NCBI RefSeq assembly: GCF_001279005.1 | Contig: NZ_LGCN01000017.1 | Location: 1-64,000, forward strand | Origin: Streptomyces caelestis | Lineage (GTDB): Bacteria; Actinomycetota; Actinomycetes; Streptomycetales; Streptomycetaceae | Direction of reading: 5' to 3' | DNA length: 64,000 nt | Shown: positions 1 through 10,124 of the stretch, in pieces | Layout of the letters: every line of letters begins with the position of its first letter | Position numbering within the stretch: position 1 is the first letter of the stretch | Translations under genes and position numbers: made by a program | The notes under the pieces: generated by a model | Database searches by the model: none | Told to the model about the DNA's origin: nothing | Seen by the model: only the letters and a program-made list of their open reading frames with translations

Positions 1-190
1 GTGGCTTACGGCGTGCGGCGGGGGCCGGGGGCGGGCCGTGGCCGGTAGCCGTGGCGGGCCCGGGTGCGAGGAGCGCCGTGCTCGCGGGTGCGGCGGGTTT
101 CCCGGGCGTGTCCGGGCCCTCGGGCCTCGCTCTCCGGGACGTCTTTCGTACGTCCTCCCGGGGTGCCGCGGTGGTCTCCGCGGAGCCCGG
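1..190. other. Left edge, no gene recognised
   Basis: This short GC-rich stretch lies downstream of the broken SUKH gene. Open frames run through it on both strands, but they are rich in Arg, Gly and Pro and show no recognisable domain, so I treat them as chance frames. Nothing can be annotated here. Confidence 0.4.
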
Positions 191-758
191 TCAGGACGCC
201 GGAGTCGACGCCCCGCGGCCCGCGAAGCCGGTCCAGGGGGCCGGCTCCGTCCCCTCGCTCTCCTCCTCGTACCAGCCCGTGCCCCCGGATCCGGGAGTGG
301 AGCCGGTCCGTGAGGCCGGGCGCGTCGAGGAGCCAGGCGTGGTCGGGGTCGCCCGGGTCGGGATCGAGGAGGAGGACGGTGGCCCGGGGCGAGCGGCAGT
401 CCGCACAGGCCTACATGCCGCAGCCCCAGTGGGATATGGGCAGCACTCCCTCGGGCCAGGGCCGGCCGGGGTCCTCGCGGCCGCTCTCGTGGTGGGCGAG
501 GTGCTGGGTCACGGCGGCGGGTTCACCGGAGGGTGCGCTGTCCAGCAGGGGCGGCAGTCCGTACTCGGGGCCGAATCCGCCGTCCGCTACGCGCAGCTGG
601 AGCTCGTCGAGCAGCGGGGGCAGGGCGGAGCCCGGCGTGGCCTCGGCACGTGCCGGGGCGGCCGCGTCGATGGGGCCGGGGAGGGAAGGCCGACCCCATG
701 GACGGGTGTTGCGGACCTTGTCCGCCACCTGTGTCGGCAACTGCTCGTGCTCGGTCAT
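191..758 (-). pseudogene. SMI1/KNR4 (SUKH) family gene, broken by a stop codon and a frameshift
   Basis: The first 115 codons give a SUKH-like protein with the run LPPLLDELQLRVADGGFGP and then RPWPEGVLPISHWGCG, a typical SUKH core where the family usually continues with an aromatic residue and a Cys-rich stretch. Here a TAG at 411-413 follows GCGM. Reading through it in frame gives ACADCRSPRATVLLLDP and DPDHAWLLDAPGL, still family-like. The frame then breaks at a run of five C (282-286; G on the coding strand). Removing one base restores IRGTGWYEEESEGTEPAPW and a stop at 191. The span is exactly 3n+1 bases, so one extra base explains the shift. SUKH proteins often serve as immunity proteins to nuclease toxins, but no toxin gene is visible here. 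Reconstructed length is about 188 residues. A 115-residue truncated product remains possible. Confidence 0.72.
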
Positions 759-868
759 GGGTTCATGATGCGGGGCGCCACTGACATGCGCGCGGGCCTG
801 TGGACAACCTCCGGGCTGTGGACGACTCCCGGCCCGTGGCGTGGCCGACGGCTGCGCCTTCCGGCCGG

Positions 869-1261
869 TCAGCGCTGTGTGAACGGCTGGTCGGTGCGCA
901 CGATCTCCCGGCCCAGCGGGAACAGCGAGACCGGGATCAGCTTGAAGTTGGCGATGCCGAGCGGGATTCCGATGACCGTCACGCACAGGGCGATGCCGGT
1001 GAGGATGTGGCCGAGCGCCAGCCACCAGCCCGCGAGAAGCAGCCACAGCACGTTGACGAGGAAGGAAGGGGCTCCCGCGTCCCGGCGTTCGACCGTCGTG
1101 TACCCGAAGGGCCACAGGGCGTAGACGCCGATGCGGAACGCGGCGACGCCGAAGGGGATGCCGATGACCGTGATGCAGAGCAGCGCGCCCGCGAGCAGGT
1201 AGCCGAGGAACAGCCAGAAGCCGCTGAAGACGAGCCATATGAGATTCAGGATGGTCTTCAC
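869..1261 (-). CDS. YccF-type small membrane protein
   Basis: A 130-residue protein made of two similar halves, each with a hydrophobic hairpin followed by the signature [10 protein letters not shown] (first half) or [10 protein letters not shown] (second half). This matches the YccF domain family, inner-membrane proteins of unknown biochemical role. The GTG start overlaps the TGA of htpX in a 4-base GTGA junction, so the two genes are probably translated together. The protein ends soon after the second repeat ([13 protein letters not shown]), which is normal length for the family. The assignment is by the duplicated motif; the function is unknown. Confidence 0.85.
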   Translation of the reverse strand: MKTILNLIWLVFSGFWLFLGYLLAGALLCITVIGIPFGVAAFRIGVYALWPFGYTTVERRDAGAPSFLVNVLWLLLAGWWLALGHILTGIALCVTVIGIPLGIANFKLIPVSLFPLGREIVRTDQPFTQR

Positions 1262-2121
1262 TGGTGGTGACCTGCCATCTTCTCGAGCCGGGCGATGCGT
1301 TCCGCCATCGGCGGGTGGGTGGAGAACATTTTCGAGAGCCCCTGGCCCGGACGGAACGGGTTGGCGATCATCATGTGGCTGGCCGTCTCGATGCGGGGCT
1401 CGGGGGGCAGGGGGAGCTGTTTGGTGCCGTGTTCCAGTTTGCGCAGGGCGCCGGCGAGGGCGAGCGGATCGCCGGTGAGCTGGGCGCCGGAGGAGTCGGC
1501 CTCGTACTCCCGGGAGCGGCTGATGGCCAGCTGGATGAGGGACGCGGCGAGCGGCCCGAGGATCATGATCAGCAGCATGCCGAGGAGACCGGGGCCGTCG
1601 TCGTCGTCCGAGCGGCCGATCGGGATCAGCCAGGCGAAGTTGACCAGGAACATGATCACGGAGGCGAGGGCGCCGGCGACCGAGGAGATCAGGATGTCGC
1701 GGTTGTAGACGTGGCTGAGCTCGTGGCCGATGACACCGCGCAGCTCCCGCTCGTCGAGCAGGCGCAGGATGCCTTCGGTGCAGCACACGGCGGCGTTGCG
1801 CGGGTTGCGGCCGGTGGCGAAGGCGTTGGGGGCCTCGGTCGGGGAGATGTACAGGCGCGGCATGGGCTGGCGGGCCTGGGTGGAGAGCTCGCGGACCATG
1901 CGGTACAGCCCCGGGGCCTCGAACTCGCTCACCGGGCGGGCGCGCATCGCGCGCAGGGCCAGTTTGTCGCTGTTCCAGTACGCGTACGCGTTGGTGCCCA
2001 GCGCGATCAGGACGGCGACGACGAGCCCCGTGCGGCCGAAGAAGCCGCCGATCACGATGATGAGTGCGGACAGTCCCCCGAGGAGGACCGCTGTCCTGAG
2101 CCCGTTGTGCCGGCGGTGCAC
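1258..2121 (-). CDS. htpX: HtpX family zinc metalloprotease
   Basis: A 287-residue M48 membrane protease. Two hydrophobic segments lie in the first 45 residues. The zinc motif HELSH is at residues 133-137, followed by a membrane hairpin and by [13 protein letters not shown], which supplies the third zinc ligand (Glu). [17 protein letters not shown] is the conserved run ahead of the active site. HtpX enzymes degrade misfolded or damaged membrane proteins at the cytoplasmic face. Length and motif order are those of the shorter actinobacterial HtpX proteins, so it looks intact. It lies 256 bases downstream of the second nuo operon, separated by a hairpin, and is coupled to the yccF-like gene. 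A link to quality control of the neighbouring complex I is only a guess. Confidence 0.95.
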   Translation of the reverse strand: MHRRHNGLRTAVLLGGLSALIIVIGGFFGRTGLVVAVLIALGTNAYAYWNSDKLALRAMRARPVSEFEAPGLYRMVRELSTQARQPMPRLYISPTEAPNAFATGRNPRNAAVCCTEGILRLLDERELRGVIGHELSHVYNRDILISSVAGALASVIMFLVNFAWLIPIGRSDDDDGPGLLGMLLIMILGPLAASLIQLAISRSREYEADSSGAQLTGDPLALAGALRKLEHGTKQLPLPPEPRIETASHMMIANPFRPGQGLSKMFSTHPPMAERIARLEKMAGHHQ

Positions 2122-2326
2122 GGTACGCCCTCCAAATCGTGCGACAGGGGGACCCTCGCTTGCTGATCTTCCTTCTGACCTGCGCTGTCCACCGGTCCGG
2201 TGGTGTCACGTCCAGTGGACCCTCCCGTACCCGTCAACGCGAGGCGAAGGGCACTAGTTCCCTTGTGCGCGCGGTGGCGCGTGTCAACCGTCCGGGTGAC
2301 GACCCGTCCCGGGCGTTCCTGGACCG

Positions 2327-2357
2327 CGCGCGTGGGGGTCGGGTGCCTCCACGCGCG
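2327..2357 (-). terminator. Hairpin downstream of the second nuo operon
   Basis: An inverted repeat with 9-bp arms (CGCGCGTGG at 2327-2335 and its complement at 2349-2357) around a 13-base loop. It lies just after the nuoN2 stop in the direction of transcription. There is no clear U-tract, which is usual for Streptomyces terminators. It probably separates the nuo operon from htpX. Confidence 0.5.
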
Positions 2358-2377
2358 TGCCGGGCGGGGCCCGGTGG

Positions 2378-3877
2378 TCAGAAGAGCCCGGTGCCGGTGA
2401 AGCGCAGGACCAGCTGGGGGGCGCCGGACAGGGCGACGCCGAGGACGCCGGTCAGGGCGAGGGCGGCGGTGAGGGGGGCGGGGAGCCGGTGCCTCACCGG
2501 TTCGCCCTCGGGGGCGCGGAACAGCAGGGCCGTCCACCGGAGGTAGTAGACCAGCGCGATGACGACGTTGACGGCCATGACGACGGCGAGCCAGCCCAGT
2601 CCGGCGTCGACGGCCGCGGAGAAGACGGTGACCTTGGCGAAGAGGCCGATGACGCCCGGCGGGAGCCCGGCGAGGCAGAGCAGGAAGAAGCCCAGGAGGA
2701 GCGCGGTGAGAGGGCTGGAGGCGTAGAGGCCGCGGTAGTCGGCGACGCGGTTGAGCCGGTGCGCGCGGCCGACGAGGGCGGCCACGGCGAACGCGCCCAG
2801 GTTCACGGCGCCGTACATGAGGGCGTAGGCGACGGTGGAGCCGATCGACCTCTCGGCGTCGTCGGAGTACGCGGCGGCGGCGATCGGCACCAGGAGGTAG
2901 CCGGCCTGGCCGACGGACGACCAGGCGAGGAGGCGTACCGCGCTGTGCGCGCGCGTGGCCTGCTGTCGCAGGGCCCCCACGTTGCCGACGGTCATGGTGA
3001 GGGCGGCCAGCGCGGCGAGGGCCGGGCCCCAGACGTCGGCGTACGACGGGAGGGCGACGACGGTGACGAGGACGATCCCGGAGAAGCCGACGGCCTTGCC
3101 GATGACCGACAGGTAGGCGGCGACGGGCAGGGGGGCGCCCACGTAGGTGTCGGGGACCCAGAAGTGGAAGGGGACGGCGGCGGTCTTGAAGGCGAAGCCG
3201 ACGAGGGTCAGGACGACGCCGGTCTGCGTGAGGGTGTGGAGCTGTCCGTCGACGTGCTGGACGCGTTCGGCGACCAGGGTGAGGTGGAGGGTCCCGGTGG
3301 CGGCGTAGACGAAGCTGATGCCCAGCAGGCTGACCGCGGTGGCGGTGACGGAGGACAGGAAGAACTTCAGGGCCGCTTCGGAGGACTTCCGGTCCCCGTG
3401 CCGCAGGCCGACCAGGGCGAAGGCGGGCAGGGAGGCGACCTCCAGGGCGACGACGAGGGTCGCGAGGTCGCGGGAGGCGGGCAGGAGGGCGGCGCCGGCC
3501 GCGGAGGAGAGGAACAGGAACCAGTACTCGCCCTCGGGGAGCCGCTTGCCCTCGTCCTTCAGGACGGTGACCGACAGGAGGGCGGCCAGGAGGGCGCCGC
3601 CGAGGACCAGGAACTGGATGACGAGGGTGAAGCGGTCCGCGGTGTAGCTGCACGCGCCTGCGTCGCCGGCCAGGCAGAAGGTGCTGCGGTCGGCGTCGAG
3701 GAGGGGCAGCAGCATGAGCGTGGCGGCGGCGAGTCCGGCCACCGGGAGCAGGCCGAGGAGCGGCTTCCTGGCCTCGCTCACGAAGAGGTCGGCGACGAGG
3801 ACGACGAGTCCGACGACCGCCGCGATGGTGGGCGGCGCGATGGCCAGCCAGTCGACGGACTGGACGAGGGAGCTCAT
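2378..3877 (-). CDS. nuoN: Complex I subunit N, second copy
   Basis: A 499-residue, highly hydrophobic antiporter-like subunit of complex I (NuoN/ND2) with about 14 membrane segments. Family marks include VALEVASLPAFALVGL, FKTAAVPFHFWVPDTYVGAPLPV (broken-helix region with the conserved Lys) and LLAWSSVGQAGYLLVPIA. It is one of the three proton-pumping modules of the membrane arm. The ATG start overlaps the nuoM2 stop in ATGA, fixing the start. It is the last gene of the ten-gene second cluster. Paralogue of the N subunit at 50053-51702, but clearly diverged from it: shorter and with a different N-terminus. Confidence 0.93.
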   Translation of the reverse strand: MSSLVQSVDWLAIAPPTIAAVVGLVVLVADLFVSEARKPLLGLLPVAGLAAATLMLLPLLDADRSTFCLAGDAGACSYTADRFTLVIQFLVLGGALLAALLSVTVLKDEGKRLPEGEYWFLFLSSAAGAALLPASRDLATLVVALEVASLPAFALVGLRHGDRKSSEAALKFFLSSVTATAVSLLGISFVYAATGTLHLTLVAERVQHVDGQLHTLTQTGVVLTLVGFAFKTAAVPFHFWVPDTYVGAPLPVAAYLSVIGKAVGFSGIVLVTVVALPSYADVWGPALAALAALTMTVGNVGALRQQATRAHSAVRLLAWSSVGQAGYLLVPIAAAAYSDDAERSIGSTVAYALMYGAVNLGAFAVAALVGRAHRLNRVADYRGLYASSPLTALLLGFFLLCLAGLPPGVIGLFAKVTVFSAAVDAGLGWLAVVMAVNVVIALVYYLRWTALLFRAPEGEPVRHRLPAPLTAALALTGVLGVALSGAPQLVLRFTGTGLF

Positions 3878-5448
3878 CGGGTGCCTCCTGCGAGGAGCTG
3901 CTGCACGGCCGGGTCGGTCAGTCCGAGAAGGATCTTGGGCCAGAGCCCGGCGACGACGGTGAGGACGACGAGCGGGGTCCAGGCCGCGAACTCGTGGGAG
4001 CGCACGTCGGTGAGGCGCGGGGTGTCCTGGGGTGCGGCGCCCATGCAGACCCTGCGGACCACGATCAGCAGGTAGGCGGCCGTCAGCAGGGTGCCGAACG
4101 CGCCGATGGCCATGAAGGTGAGGAAGGCGGGGCGGCTGAGGCCTTCGGCGGGGTCGAAGGCGCCGAACAGGGCGAGCATCTCGCCCCAGAATCCGGCGAG
4201 GCCGGGCAGGCCGAGGGAGGCGACGGCGGCGAAGGCGAGCAGGCCGCCGAGGCGCGGGGCCCTGCCGTAGAGGGCGGCGCCGGTCTCCTTCGCGAGGGCG
4301 TCGAGGTCGGTGCTGCCGGTGCGGTCCTTGAGGGCGCCGACCAGGAAGAACAGCAGGCCGGTGATGAGGCCGTGGGCGACGTTGGCGAACAGGGCTCCGT
4401 TGACGCCGGTCGGGGTCATGGTCGCGATGCCGAGGAGGACGAAGCCCATGTGGCCCACGGAGGAGTAGGCGATGAGGCGTTTGAGGTCGCCCTTCGCGCC
4501 CCGCTTGGCGAGGGCCAGGCAGGCGAGGGATCCGTAGATGACGCCGACGACGGCGAACGCGGCGAGGTACGGCGCGAAGGTGCGGAAGCCGTCCGGCGCG
4601 GCGGGCAGCAGGATGCGGACGAACCCGTACGTGCCCATCTTCAGCAGGACGCCGGCCAGCAGGACGGAGCCGACGGTCGGGGCGGCGGTGTGGGCGTCGG
4701 GCAGCCAGCTGTGCAGCGGCCACATCGGGGTCTTGACCGCGAGCCCGATCCCGATCGCCAGTACGGCGATGACCTGCACGGACGCGGTCAGCGACCGGCC
4801 GTTGTCAGTGGCGAGTGCCACCATGTCGAACGTGCCCGCCTCGATTCCGATCAGGAGCAGGCCGAGCAGCATGACCACGGAGCCGAGCAGCGTGTAGAGG
4901 ATGAACTTCCAGGCGGCCTCGGCCCGGCCCTCGCCGCCCCAGCGGGCGATGAGGAAGTACATCGGGACGAGGACCGTCTCGAAGGCGAGGAAGAACAGGA
5001 TCAGGTCGAGGACGGCGAAGGTCGCGAGGGTGCCGGACTCGAGGACGAGCAGCAGGGCGACGAAGGCCTTCGGGGACGGTCCCGTGGGCGGCTTGACGTA
5101 CGAGTGGAGCGCGCAGAGGAAGGCCAGCAGCGCGGTCAGGACCAGGAGGGGGAGGGAGATGCCGTCGGTGCCGAGGTGGATGCGCACGTCCAGTGCGGGG
5201 ATCCAGCTGATGTCGGTCGTGGCCTGCATCTTCGACGGCTGGTCGTGGTCGAAGCCGAGCGCGAGGACGATCGCCGCGACGAGGATCGCGCCGGTGACGG
5301 TCACGCCGTGGCGGAGCACCGCCTGGTCGGGTGACTTCCCCTTCAGTCCGGGCGGGGCCGGCAGGAGGGCGGCGGCGGCGCCGAGGAGCGGGCCGACGAC
5401 GATGAACGCCAGGAGGAACCGCATCACGGACTCGTTGATATCGATCAC
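3874..5448 (-). CDS. nuoM: Complex I subunit M, second copy
   Basis: A 524-residue NuoM/ND4-type membrane subunit. Recognisable marks are FLAFETVLVPMYFLIARWGG, TPMWPLHSWLPDAHTAAPTVGSV and LKRLIAYSSVGHMGFVLLGI, carrying the conserved membrane Glu and Lys of antiporter-like subunits. The start is GTG, six bases after the nuoL2 stop; a later ATG eight codons in (MRFLLAF) is a weaker alternative. It overlaps nuoN2 by four bases. Its place between L and N is the standard complex I order. Confidence 0.93.
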   Translation of the reverse strand: MIDINESVMRFLLAFIVVGPLLGAAAALLPAPPGLKGKSPDQAVLRHGVTVTGAILVAAIVLALGFDHDQPSKMQATTDISWIPALDVRIHLGTDGISLPLLVLTALLAFLCALHSYVKPPTGPSPKAFVALLLVLESGTLATFAVLDLILFFLAFETVLVPMYFLIARWGGEGRAEAAWKFILYTLLGSVVMLLGLLLIGIEAGTFDMVALATDNGRSLTASVQVIAVLAIGIGLAVKTPMWPLHSWLPDAHTAAPTVGSVLLAGVLLKMGTYGFVRILLPAAPDGFRTFAPYLAAFAVVGVIYGSLACLALAKRGAKGDLKRLIAYSSVGHMGFVLLGIATMTPTGVNGALFANVAHGLITGLLFFLVGALKDRTGSTDLDALAKETGAALYGRAPRLGGLLAFAAVASLGLPGLAGFWGEMLALFGAFDPAEGLSRPAFLTFMAIGAFGTLLTAAYLLIVVRRVCMGAAPQDTPRLTDVRSHEFAAWTPLVVLTVVAGLWPKILLGLTDPAVQQLLAGGTR

Positions 5449-5454
5449 GCCTGC

Positions 5455-7452
5455 TCACGCTCCCGTGGCGACGAGGACGGCGGCGACCGCGAGGACGACG
5501 GTGCCGGCGAGCAGCACGCTCACATAGGTCTGCAGATTGCCGGTCTGGGCCCGTCGCACGGCGGCGCCGAGCCAGCGGGGCAGTGTGCCCGCGCCGCGTA
5601 CGTAGGTGTCGACGACCTCGCGGTCGAGGAACCGCACGAGGCTCGCGCCGGCCCGGACCGGGCGGACGAAGAGCGCCGTGTACAGGGCGTCCAGGTGGAA
5701 GCCGGCGGCCGCGGGGCGGTGCAGCGGGCCGAGCAGCAGCCGCCCGGGGTCCGACGGGTCGGGTGCGTACGCGATGTCCCCGTAGGCCGGTTCGTGGGTG
5801 GCGATGGCCTCCGCCTCGACCAGTCCGGCGTCGCCCTCGGGGTGGGCGGCGACGGCTCCGAGGGGGACACGGGCCGCCGCGTGCGCGGTGGTGTGCCGCC
5901 AGGTGGCGTAGGTGATGATGCCGCCGACCAGGGCCACGCCCGTGCCGAGCACGGAGGTGGTGGGTGTCGGGGTCAGGTCGTGGCCGTCGAACCAGTCGGG
6001 CAGCACGCGGAAGGCGAGGCCGCCGAGCGCGAGGGACGGGACGGCGAGCACCCACAGCACCGTGGTCATCGTCAGCGGCTGCCTGCCGTGGTCGGGTGCT
6101 TCGGCGCCGTACCCGCGGAAGGCCAGCAGCCACAGGCGCATCGCGTACGCGGCGGTCAGCAGGGCGGTGACGAGGCCGGCGAGGAGGACGATCCAGCCCG
6201 CCGCGGCGGGCGCGTGTCCGGTGTGGCCGGTGACGACGTGCTCGGCGGCCCCGAGGACGGCCTCCTTGGAGAAGAAGCCGCTGAACGGCGGGATCGCGGC
6301 GAGCGCGAGGAGCGCCACGGTCATCGTCCAGTAGGCGTCGGGGACCCGGTCCCGCAGGTGGCCCATGCGGGACATGGTGGCCAGCGAGTTGGTGCCGGCG
6401 GCGTGGATGATCACGCCGGCCGCGAGGAACAGCAGTGCCTTGAAGGCGCCGTGGGACAGGAGGTGGAAGACGGCGGCCCCGCGGTCGGCGACGGCGAGGG
6501 CGCCGGTCATGTAGCCGAGCTGACCGATCGTCGAGTAGGCGAGGACGCGTTTGATGTCGTCCTGGGCGAGCGCGGCGAGCGCCGAGCCCGTCATGGTCAC
6601 GGCGGCCATGACGGCGAGGACGGTCATCGCGGCCTGCGAGGCCTCGAAGAGCGGGAGGAGACGGGCGATGAAGTAGACACCGGCGGCGACCATGGTCGCG
6701 GCGTGGATCAGCGCGGAGACGGGGGTGGGGCCCGCCATCGCGTCGGGGAGCCAGGTGTGCAGCGGGAATTGCGCGGACTTGCCGGCCACGCCCGCCAGGA
6801 GCAGCAGGGCGATGAGCGTGGGGTGTTCGATGCCGCCGTTCGCGACGGCGGCGAGGATCCGGGTGACGCGGAAGGACCCGGCGTCGGTGGCCAGGGCGAA
6901 CAGGCCGATGAGGAAGGGGACGTCGCCGAGCTTGGTGACCAGGAAGGCCTTGAGGGAGGCGGCGCGGGCCTCGGGGGTCTCCCAGTAGTGGCCGACGAGG
7001 AAGTAGGAGCAGATGCCCATGACTTCCCAGCCGACCAGCAGCACCATCAGGTCGCCGGAGTAGACGACCAGGAGCATCGCGGAGGTGAACAGGGAGACGA
7101 GGGCGGCGTAGGAGGGGTAGCGCGGGTCGTCGCGCAGATAGCCCGTCGAGTAGATCTGCACGCAGGCGGCGACGACGGTGACCAGGACGGCGGTCAGCGC
7201 GGCGAATCCGTCGATGTACAGGGCGAGTTCGATCGGGACCGAGCCGGTGGGGGTGAGCTCGGTCGCGGTGTCGACGGCCTGGCCCCCGCCCTGGCGCCAG
7301 GCGACCGTGGCGGCCAGGGCGAGGGAGGCGAGCGTCGGCAGGACGGCGAGCGGGCGGACGAGGCCGGGGACCGTGCGGCCCAGGAGCAGCCCGGCGAGCG
7401 CGCCGAGGAACGGAAGGAGGGGAACAAGGACGGCGAGGGTGGTCGTGGTCAC
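5455..7452 (-). CDS. nuoL: Complex I subunit L, second copy
   Basis: A 665-residue NuoL/ND5-type subunit, the most distal proton-pumping module, whose C-terminal lateral helix normally lies along the membrane arm. It carries [41 protein letters not shown] and [16 protein letters not shown], typical of the family including the conserved Glu and Lys. The C-terminal part (LHLDALY-like region and [17 protein letters not shown]) is the usual end of bacterial NuoL. The GTG start overlaps the nuoK2 stop as GTGA. Full length compared with the family. Confidence 0.94.
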   Translation of the reverse strand: MTTTTLAVLVPLLPFLGALAGLLLGRTVPGLVRPLAVLPTLASLALAATVAWRQGGGQAVDTATELTPTGSVPIELALYIDGFAALTAVLVTVVAACVQIYSTGYLRDDPRYPSYAALVSLFTSAMLLVVYSGDLMVLLVGWEVMGICSYFLVGHYWETPEARAASLKAFLVTKLGDVPFLIGLFALATDAGSFRVTRILAAVANGGIEHPTLIALLLLAGVAGKSAQFPLHTWLPDAMAGPTPVSALIHAATMVAAGVYFIARLLPLFEASQAAMTVLAVMAAVTMTGSALAALAQDDIKRVLAYSTIGQLGYMTGALAVADRGAAVFHLLSHGAFKALLFLAAGVIIHAAGTNSLATMSRMGHLRDRVPDAYWTMTVALLALAAIPPFSGFFSKEAVLGAAEHVVTGHTGHAPAAAGWIVLLAGLVTALLTAAYAMRLWLLAFRGYGAEAPDHGRQPLTMTTVLWVLAVPSLALGGLAFRVLPDWFDGHDLTPTPTTSVLGTGVALVGGIITYATWRHTTAHAAARVPLGAVAAHPEGDAGLVEAEAIATHEPAYGDIAYAPDPSDPGRLLLGPLHRPAAAGFHLDALYTALFVRPVRAGASLVRFLDREVVDTYVRGAGTLPRWLGAAVRRAQTGNLQTYVSVLLAGTVVLAVAAVLVATGA

Positions 7453-7856
7453 GCGGTGGCCTCGGCCTTCTCGCCGGCCGTCCGGGGTACGGGGGTCTCG
7501 CGGCCGGTGGCGTCGCTGTCGGGGCCGTCGGGCTCGTGGCCCTCGGCGGTGTCGCGGAGCTTGTCGATGTCCGAGGTGCCGCGGTTGCGGTACACGGCGA
7601 GGACGATCGCCAGGCCGATGCCGATCTCGGCGGCGGCGATGGCGATGGTGAACAGGGTGAGGGCCTGGCCGGAGTGCAGGGTCTCCTCGGCGGTCCGGCT
7701 GAGCCAGACGTCGAAGGCGACCAGGTTCAGGTTGACGGCGTTGAGCATCAGCTCGACCGACATCAGGACCAGGATCGCGTTGCGGCGGGCGAGGACGCCG
7801 TACAGGCCGGTGCAGAAGAGGAGGGCGGACAGGACGGCGGGATAGGCGAGGTGCAT
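7449..7856 (-). CDS. nuoK: Complex I subunit K, second copy, with C-terminal extension
   Basis: A 135-residue NuoK/ND4L subunit with three membrane helices. [21 protein letters not shown] contains the conserved membrane Glu of helix 2, and [21 protein letters not shown] the one of helix 3. NuoK is normally about 100 residues, as in the copy at 55255-55554; here about 35 acidic and Pro/Thr-rich residues are added at the end (from about [14 protein letters not shown]). The ATG shares its A with the nuoJ2 stop (TGATG), and the 3' end overlaps nuoL2 by four bases, so the tail is not a mis-set stop. Confidence 0.93.
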   Translation of the reverse strand: MHLAYPAVLSALLFCTGLYGVLARRNAILVLMSVELMLNAVNLNLVAFDVWLSRTAEETLHSGQALTLFTIAIAAAEIGIGLAIVLAVYRNRGTSDIDKLRDTAEGHEPDGPDSDATGRETPVPRTAGEKAEATA

Positions 7857-8488
7857 CAGCGGGCCCCTTCCGTGTCGCGCCGGGCGTCCGTCGCGCCGGA
7901 CGCGGCGTCGGCCTTCGCCTTGCGGGACAGGACGATCGCGCCGACGAGGGCGGCGAGGAGGAGGACGGAGAGTGCCTCGAAGGGGAGGACCCAGTGCTGG
8001 AAGAGGCTCGCGCCGGTCACCTCGGTGGAGCCGGCGGGGGCGCCGTCCAGGTCGATCCAGGTGGTCCGGAAGGCGTCCACGACCACCCACACCAGGGCGG
8101 CCGCGGCGGCGACGGCCACGGCCAGGGCGACCCGGCGGTTGCCGGAGTCGGCGTCCGGTGAGCGGCCGATGGGGGCCCGGGTGAGCATCAGCCCGAACAG
8201 GAGGAGGACGACGACGGAACCGACGTAGACGAGGACCTGCACCCAGGCGATGAACTCCGCGGTGAGCAGGAGGTACTCGACGGCGAGGCCGCCGAGGGCC
8301 ACCACCAGCCACAGCGCGGCGTGCACCAGCTGCCGGGTGGTGACGGTGATGACGGCGGCCCCGAAGGTGACCAGGCCGACGAGGAGGAAGGCGATCTCCA
8401 CCCCGGTCGGGGAGAGGAAGCCGCGGGACTCGGCCGCCAGGTTCACGGTGCCGGCCGCGAGGCCGCCGAGGGTCGCTGCGGGGGTCAT
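7856..8488 (-). CDS. nuoJ: Complex I subunit J, second copy
   Basis: A 210-residue NuoJ/ND6 membrane subunit of about five helices. [20 protein letters not shown] and the middle helix [21 protein letters not shown] (with the pi-bulge Tyr-Val-Gly region) are family marks. The ATG overlaps the nuoI2 stop in ATGA. The C-terminus ends in a short charged tail after [10 protein letters not shown]. NuoJ lies at the junction of the hydrophilic and membrane arms, so its presence argues for a pump coupled to the peripheral subunits also encoded here. Confidence 0.92.
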   Translation of the reverse strand: MTPAATLGGLAAGTVNLAAESRGFLSPTGVEIAFLLVGLVTFGAAVITVTTRQLVHAALWLVVALGGLAVEYLLLTAEFIAWVQVLVYVGSVVVLLLFGLMLTRAPIGRSPDADSGNRRVALAVAVAAAAALVWVVVDAFRTTWIDLDGAPAGSTEVTGASLFQHWVLPFEALSVLLLAALVGAIVLSRKAKADAASGATDARRDTEGAR

Positions 8489-9156
8489 TCCCGGCCCTCC
8501 TGCCGCGGCTGGTCCGCCTGTTGCTTCGACTCGCCCGCCGGTCGTGCGGGCGACTCGGCGGCACGGGCCTGTTCGTCGGCGTGCGGCTCCGTGCCGGCCG
8601 ATGGCGCCGAAGGCGGGGCCGTCGCCTCCGCGGCCTGGGCGGCGAGCTTGTCGGCGGTCTTGCGGGCGGCGGCGAGTTCCTTCGGCTCCTCGGCGCCGGG
8701 GTCGAGGGCGGGCGGGGCCGGGACGGTCCACATCCATGCGCGGAGCTTGTCGCGCTCGTGGGTGAGGTCGCGGATGTCGGTCTCGGCGTACTCGAACTCC
8801 GGGGACCAGAAGAGGGCGTCGAAGGGACAGACCTCGATGCAGATGCCGCAGTACATGCACAGGGAGAAGTCGATGGCGAAGCGGTCGAGGACGTTGCGGC
8901 TGCGTTCGCGGCCGCCGGGGGCCGCCGCCGGGACCGTCTCCTTGTGGGAGTCGATGTAGATGCACCAGTCCGGGCACTCGCGGGCGCACAGCATGCAGAC
9001 CGTGCAGTTCTCCTCGAACAGGCCGATCACTCCGCGGGTGCGGGGCGGGAGGTCGGGCTGGGTGTCCGGGTACGGGGCGGTGACGGACTTCCTCGTCATC
9101 GTCCGCAGGGTGACGGCCAGGCCCTTGGCCAGGCCGGAGCCGGGGATCGGGGCCAC
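8485..9156 (-). CDS. nuoI: Complex I iron-sulphur subunit I, second copy
   Basis: A 223-residue ferredoxin-type subunit with two [4Fe-4S] motifs, [12 protein letters not shown] (Cys51, 54, 57, 61) and [12 protein letters not shown] (Cys100, 103, 106, 110). These correspond to clusters N6a and N6b, which carry electrons towards NuoB. About 80 extra residues, rich in Ala, Glu, Lys and Pro, follow the domain (from about [15 protein letters not shown]), a low-complexity tail like those on other subunits of this cluster. The GTG start shares a G with the TAG of nuoH2. The complete cluster ligands suggest a working electron path even though NuoEFG are missing from this operon. Confidence 0.93.
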   Translation of the reverse strand: MAPIPGSGLAKGLAVTLRTMTRKSVTAPYPDTQPDLPPRTRGVIGLFEENCTVCMLCARECPDWCIYIDSHKETVPAAAPGGRERSRNVLDRFAIDFSLCMYCGICIEVCPFDALFWSPEFEYAETDIRDLTHERDKLRAWMWTVPAPPALDPGAEEPKELAAARKTADKLAAQAAEATAPPSAPSAGTEPHADEQARAAESPARPAGESKQQADQPRQEGRE

Positions 9157-10124
9157 TAGAGGAACACCACCTTGACGACGCCGGTGAGGGCGATCTGAGC
9201 GAGGGACAGGGGGACGAGGAGGGTCCAGGAGAACTTCTGGAGCTGGTCCTCGCGCATGCGGGGGTAGGTGACGCGGAGCCAGATGACGACGAAGGCGAGG
9301 ACCGCGGTCTTCAGCAGGGTCCAGACCCAGCCGAGCCCGTCGGCGCCCCAGGGGCCGTGCCAGCCGCCCAGGAAGAGGACGGTGGTCAGGCCGCACAGGA
9401 CGACGATCCCGGCGTACTCGGCGAGGAGGAAGAGGGCGAAGCGCAGGCCGGTGTACTCGGTGTACGCGCCGAAGATGATCTCCGAGTCGGCGACCGGCAT
9501 GTCGAAGGGCGGGCGCTGGAGTTCGGCGAGGCCGGCGACGAAGAAGACGAGCGCGCCGGTGATCTGCCAGGGCAGCCACCACCACTCGAACGCGTCGAGG
9601 ATGCCGACGAGGGAGACGGTGCCGGCCGCCATCGCCACCGAGGCGGCGGTGAGCAGCATCGGGAGTTCGTAGGAGAGGAGCTGGGCGGCGGTGCGCAGGC
9701 CGCCGAGGAGGGAGAACTTGTTGGCGGAGGCCCAGCCGGCCATGAGCGAGCCGAGGACGCCGACCCCCATGACGGCGAGGACGAAGAACACGCCCGCGTC
9801 GATCACCTGGCCGACCGCGCCCTCGCCCGGTCCGATCGGAAGGGCGAGCAGGACGAGGAGGTACGGCAGGAGGGCGACGGCGGGGGCGAGCTGGAAGACG
9901 CGCCGGTCCGCGCCGGCCGGGACCACGTCCTCCTTCTGCGCGAACTTCACGCCGTCGGCGATGAGCTGGGCCCAGCCGTGGAAGCCGCCGGCGTACATCG
10001 GGCCGAGGCGGCCCTGCATGTGGGCCATCACCTTGTGCTCGGCCTGGCCCACGATCAGGGGGAAGGTGAGGAAGACGAGGAACACGACCAGGAGTCGCAG
10101 GGCGACGTCGAGCACGTCGTTCAC
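9156..10124 (-). CDS. nuoH: Complex I subunit H, second copy, with altered quinone-side loop
   Basis: A 322-residue NuoH/ND1 subunit with about eight membrane helices, which forms the heel of complex I and part of the quinone tunnel. [20 protein letters not shown] and [21 protein letters not shown] are family marks. The cytoplasmic loop normally reading like NRxPFDxPExExELxxGxxxEYS reads [20 protein letters not shown] here (about residues 203-222), so the first conserved Glu after the Pro is Val and the acidic pattern is changed. The copy at 57024-58388 has the usual [20 protein letters not shown] form. The GTG start overlaps nuoC2 as GTGA. Confidence 0.93.
   Translation of the reverse strand: MNDVLDVALRLLVVFLVFLTFPLIVGQAEHKVMAHMQGRLGPMYAGGFHGWAQLIADGVKFAQKEDVVPAGADRRVFQLAPAVALLPYLLVLLALPIGPGEGAVGQVIDAGVFFVLAVMGVGVLGSLMAGWASANKFSLLGGLRTAAQLLSYELPMLLTAASVAMAAGTVSLVGILDAFEWWWLPWQITGALVFFVAGLAELQRPPFDMPVADSEIIFGAYTEYTGLRFALFLLAEYAGIVVLCGLTTVLFLGGWHGPWGADGLGWVWTLLKTAVLAFVVIWLRVTYPRMREDQLQKFSWTLLVPLSLAQIALTGVVKVVFL

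Noticed and set aside
38..1124. Plus-strand open frames at the left edge
   Set aside because: They run opposite to the SUKH remnant and yccF-like gene and show no domain or ribosome site.
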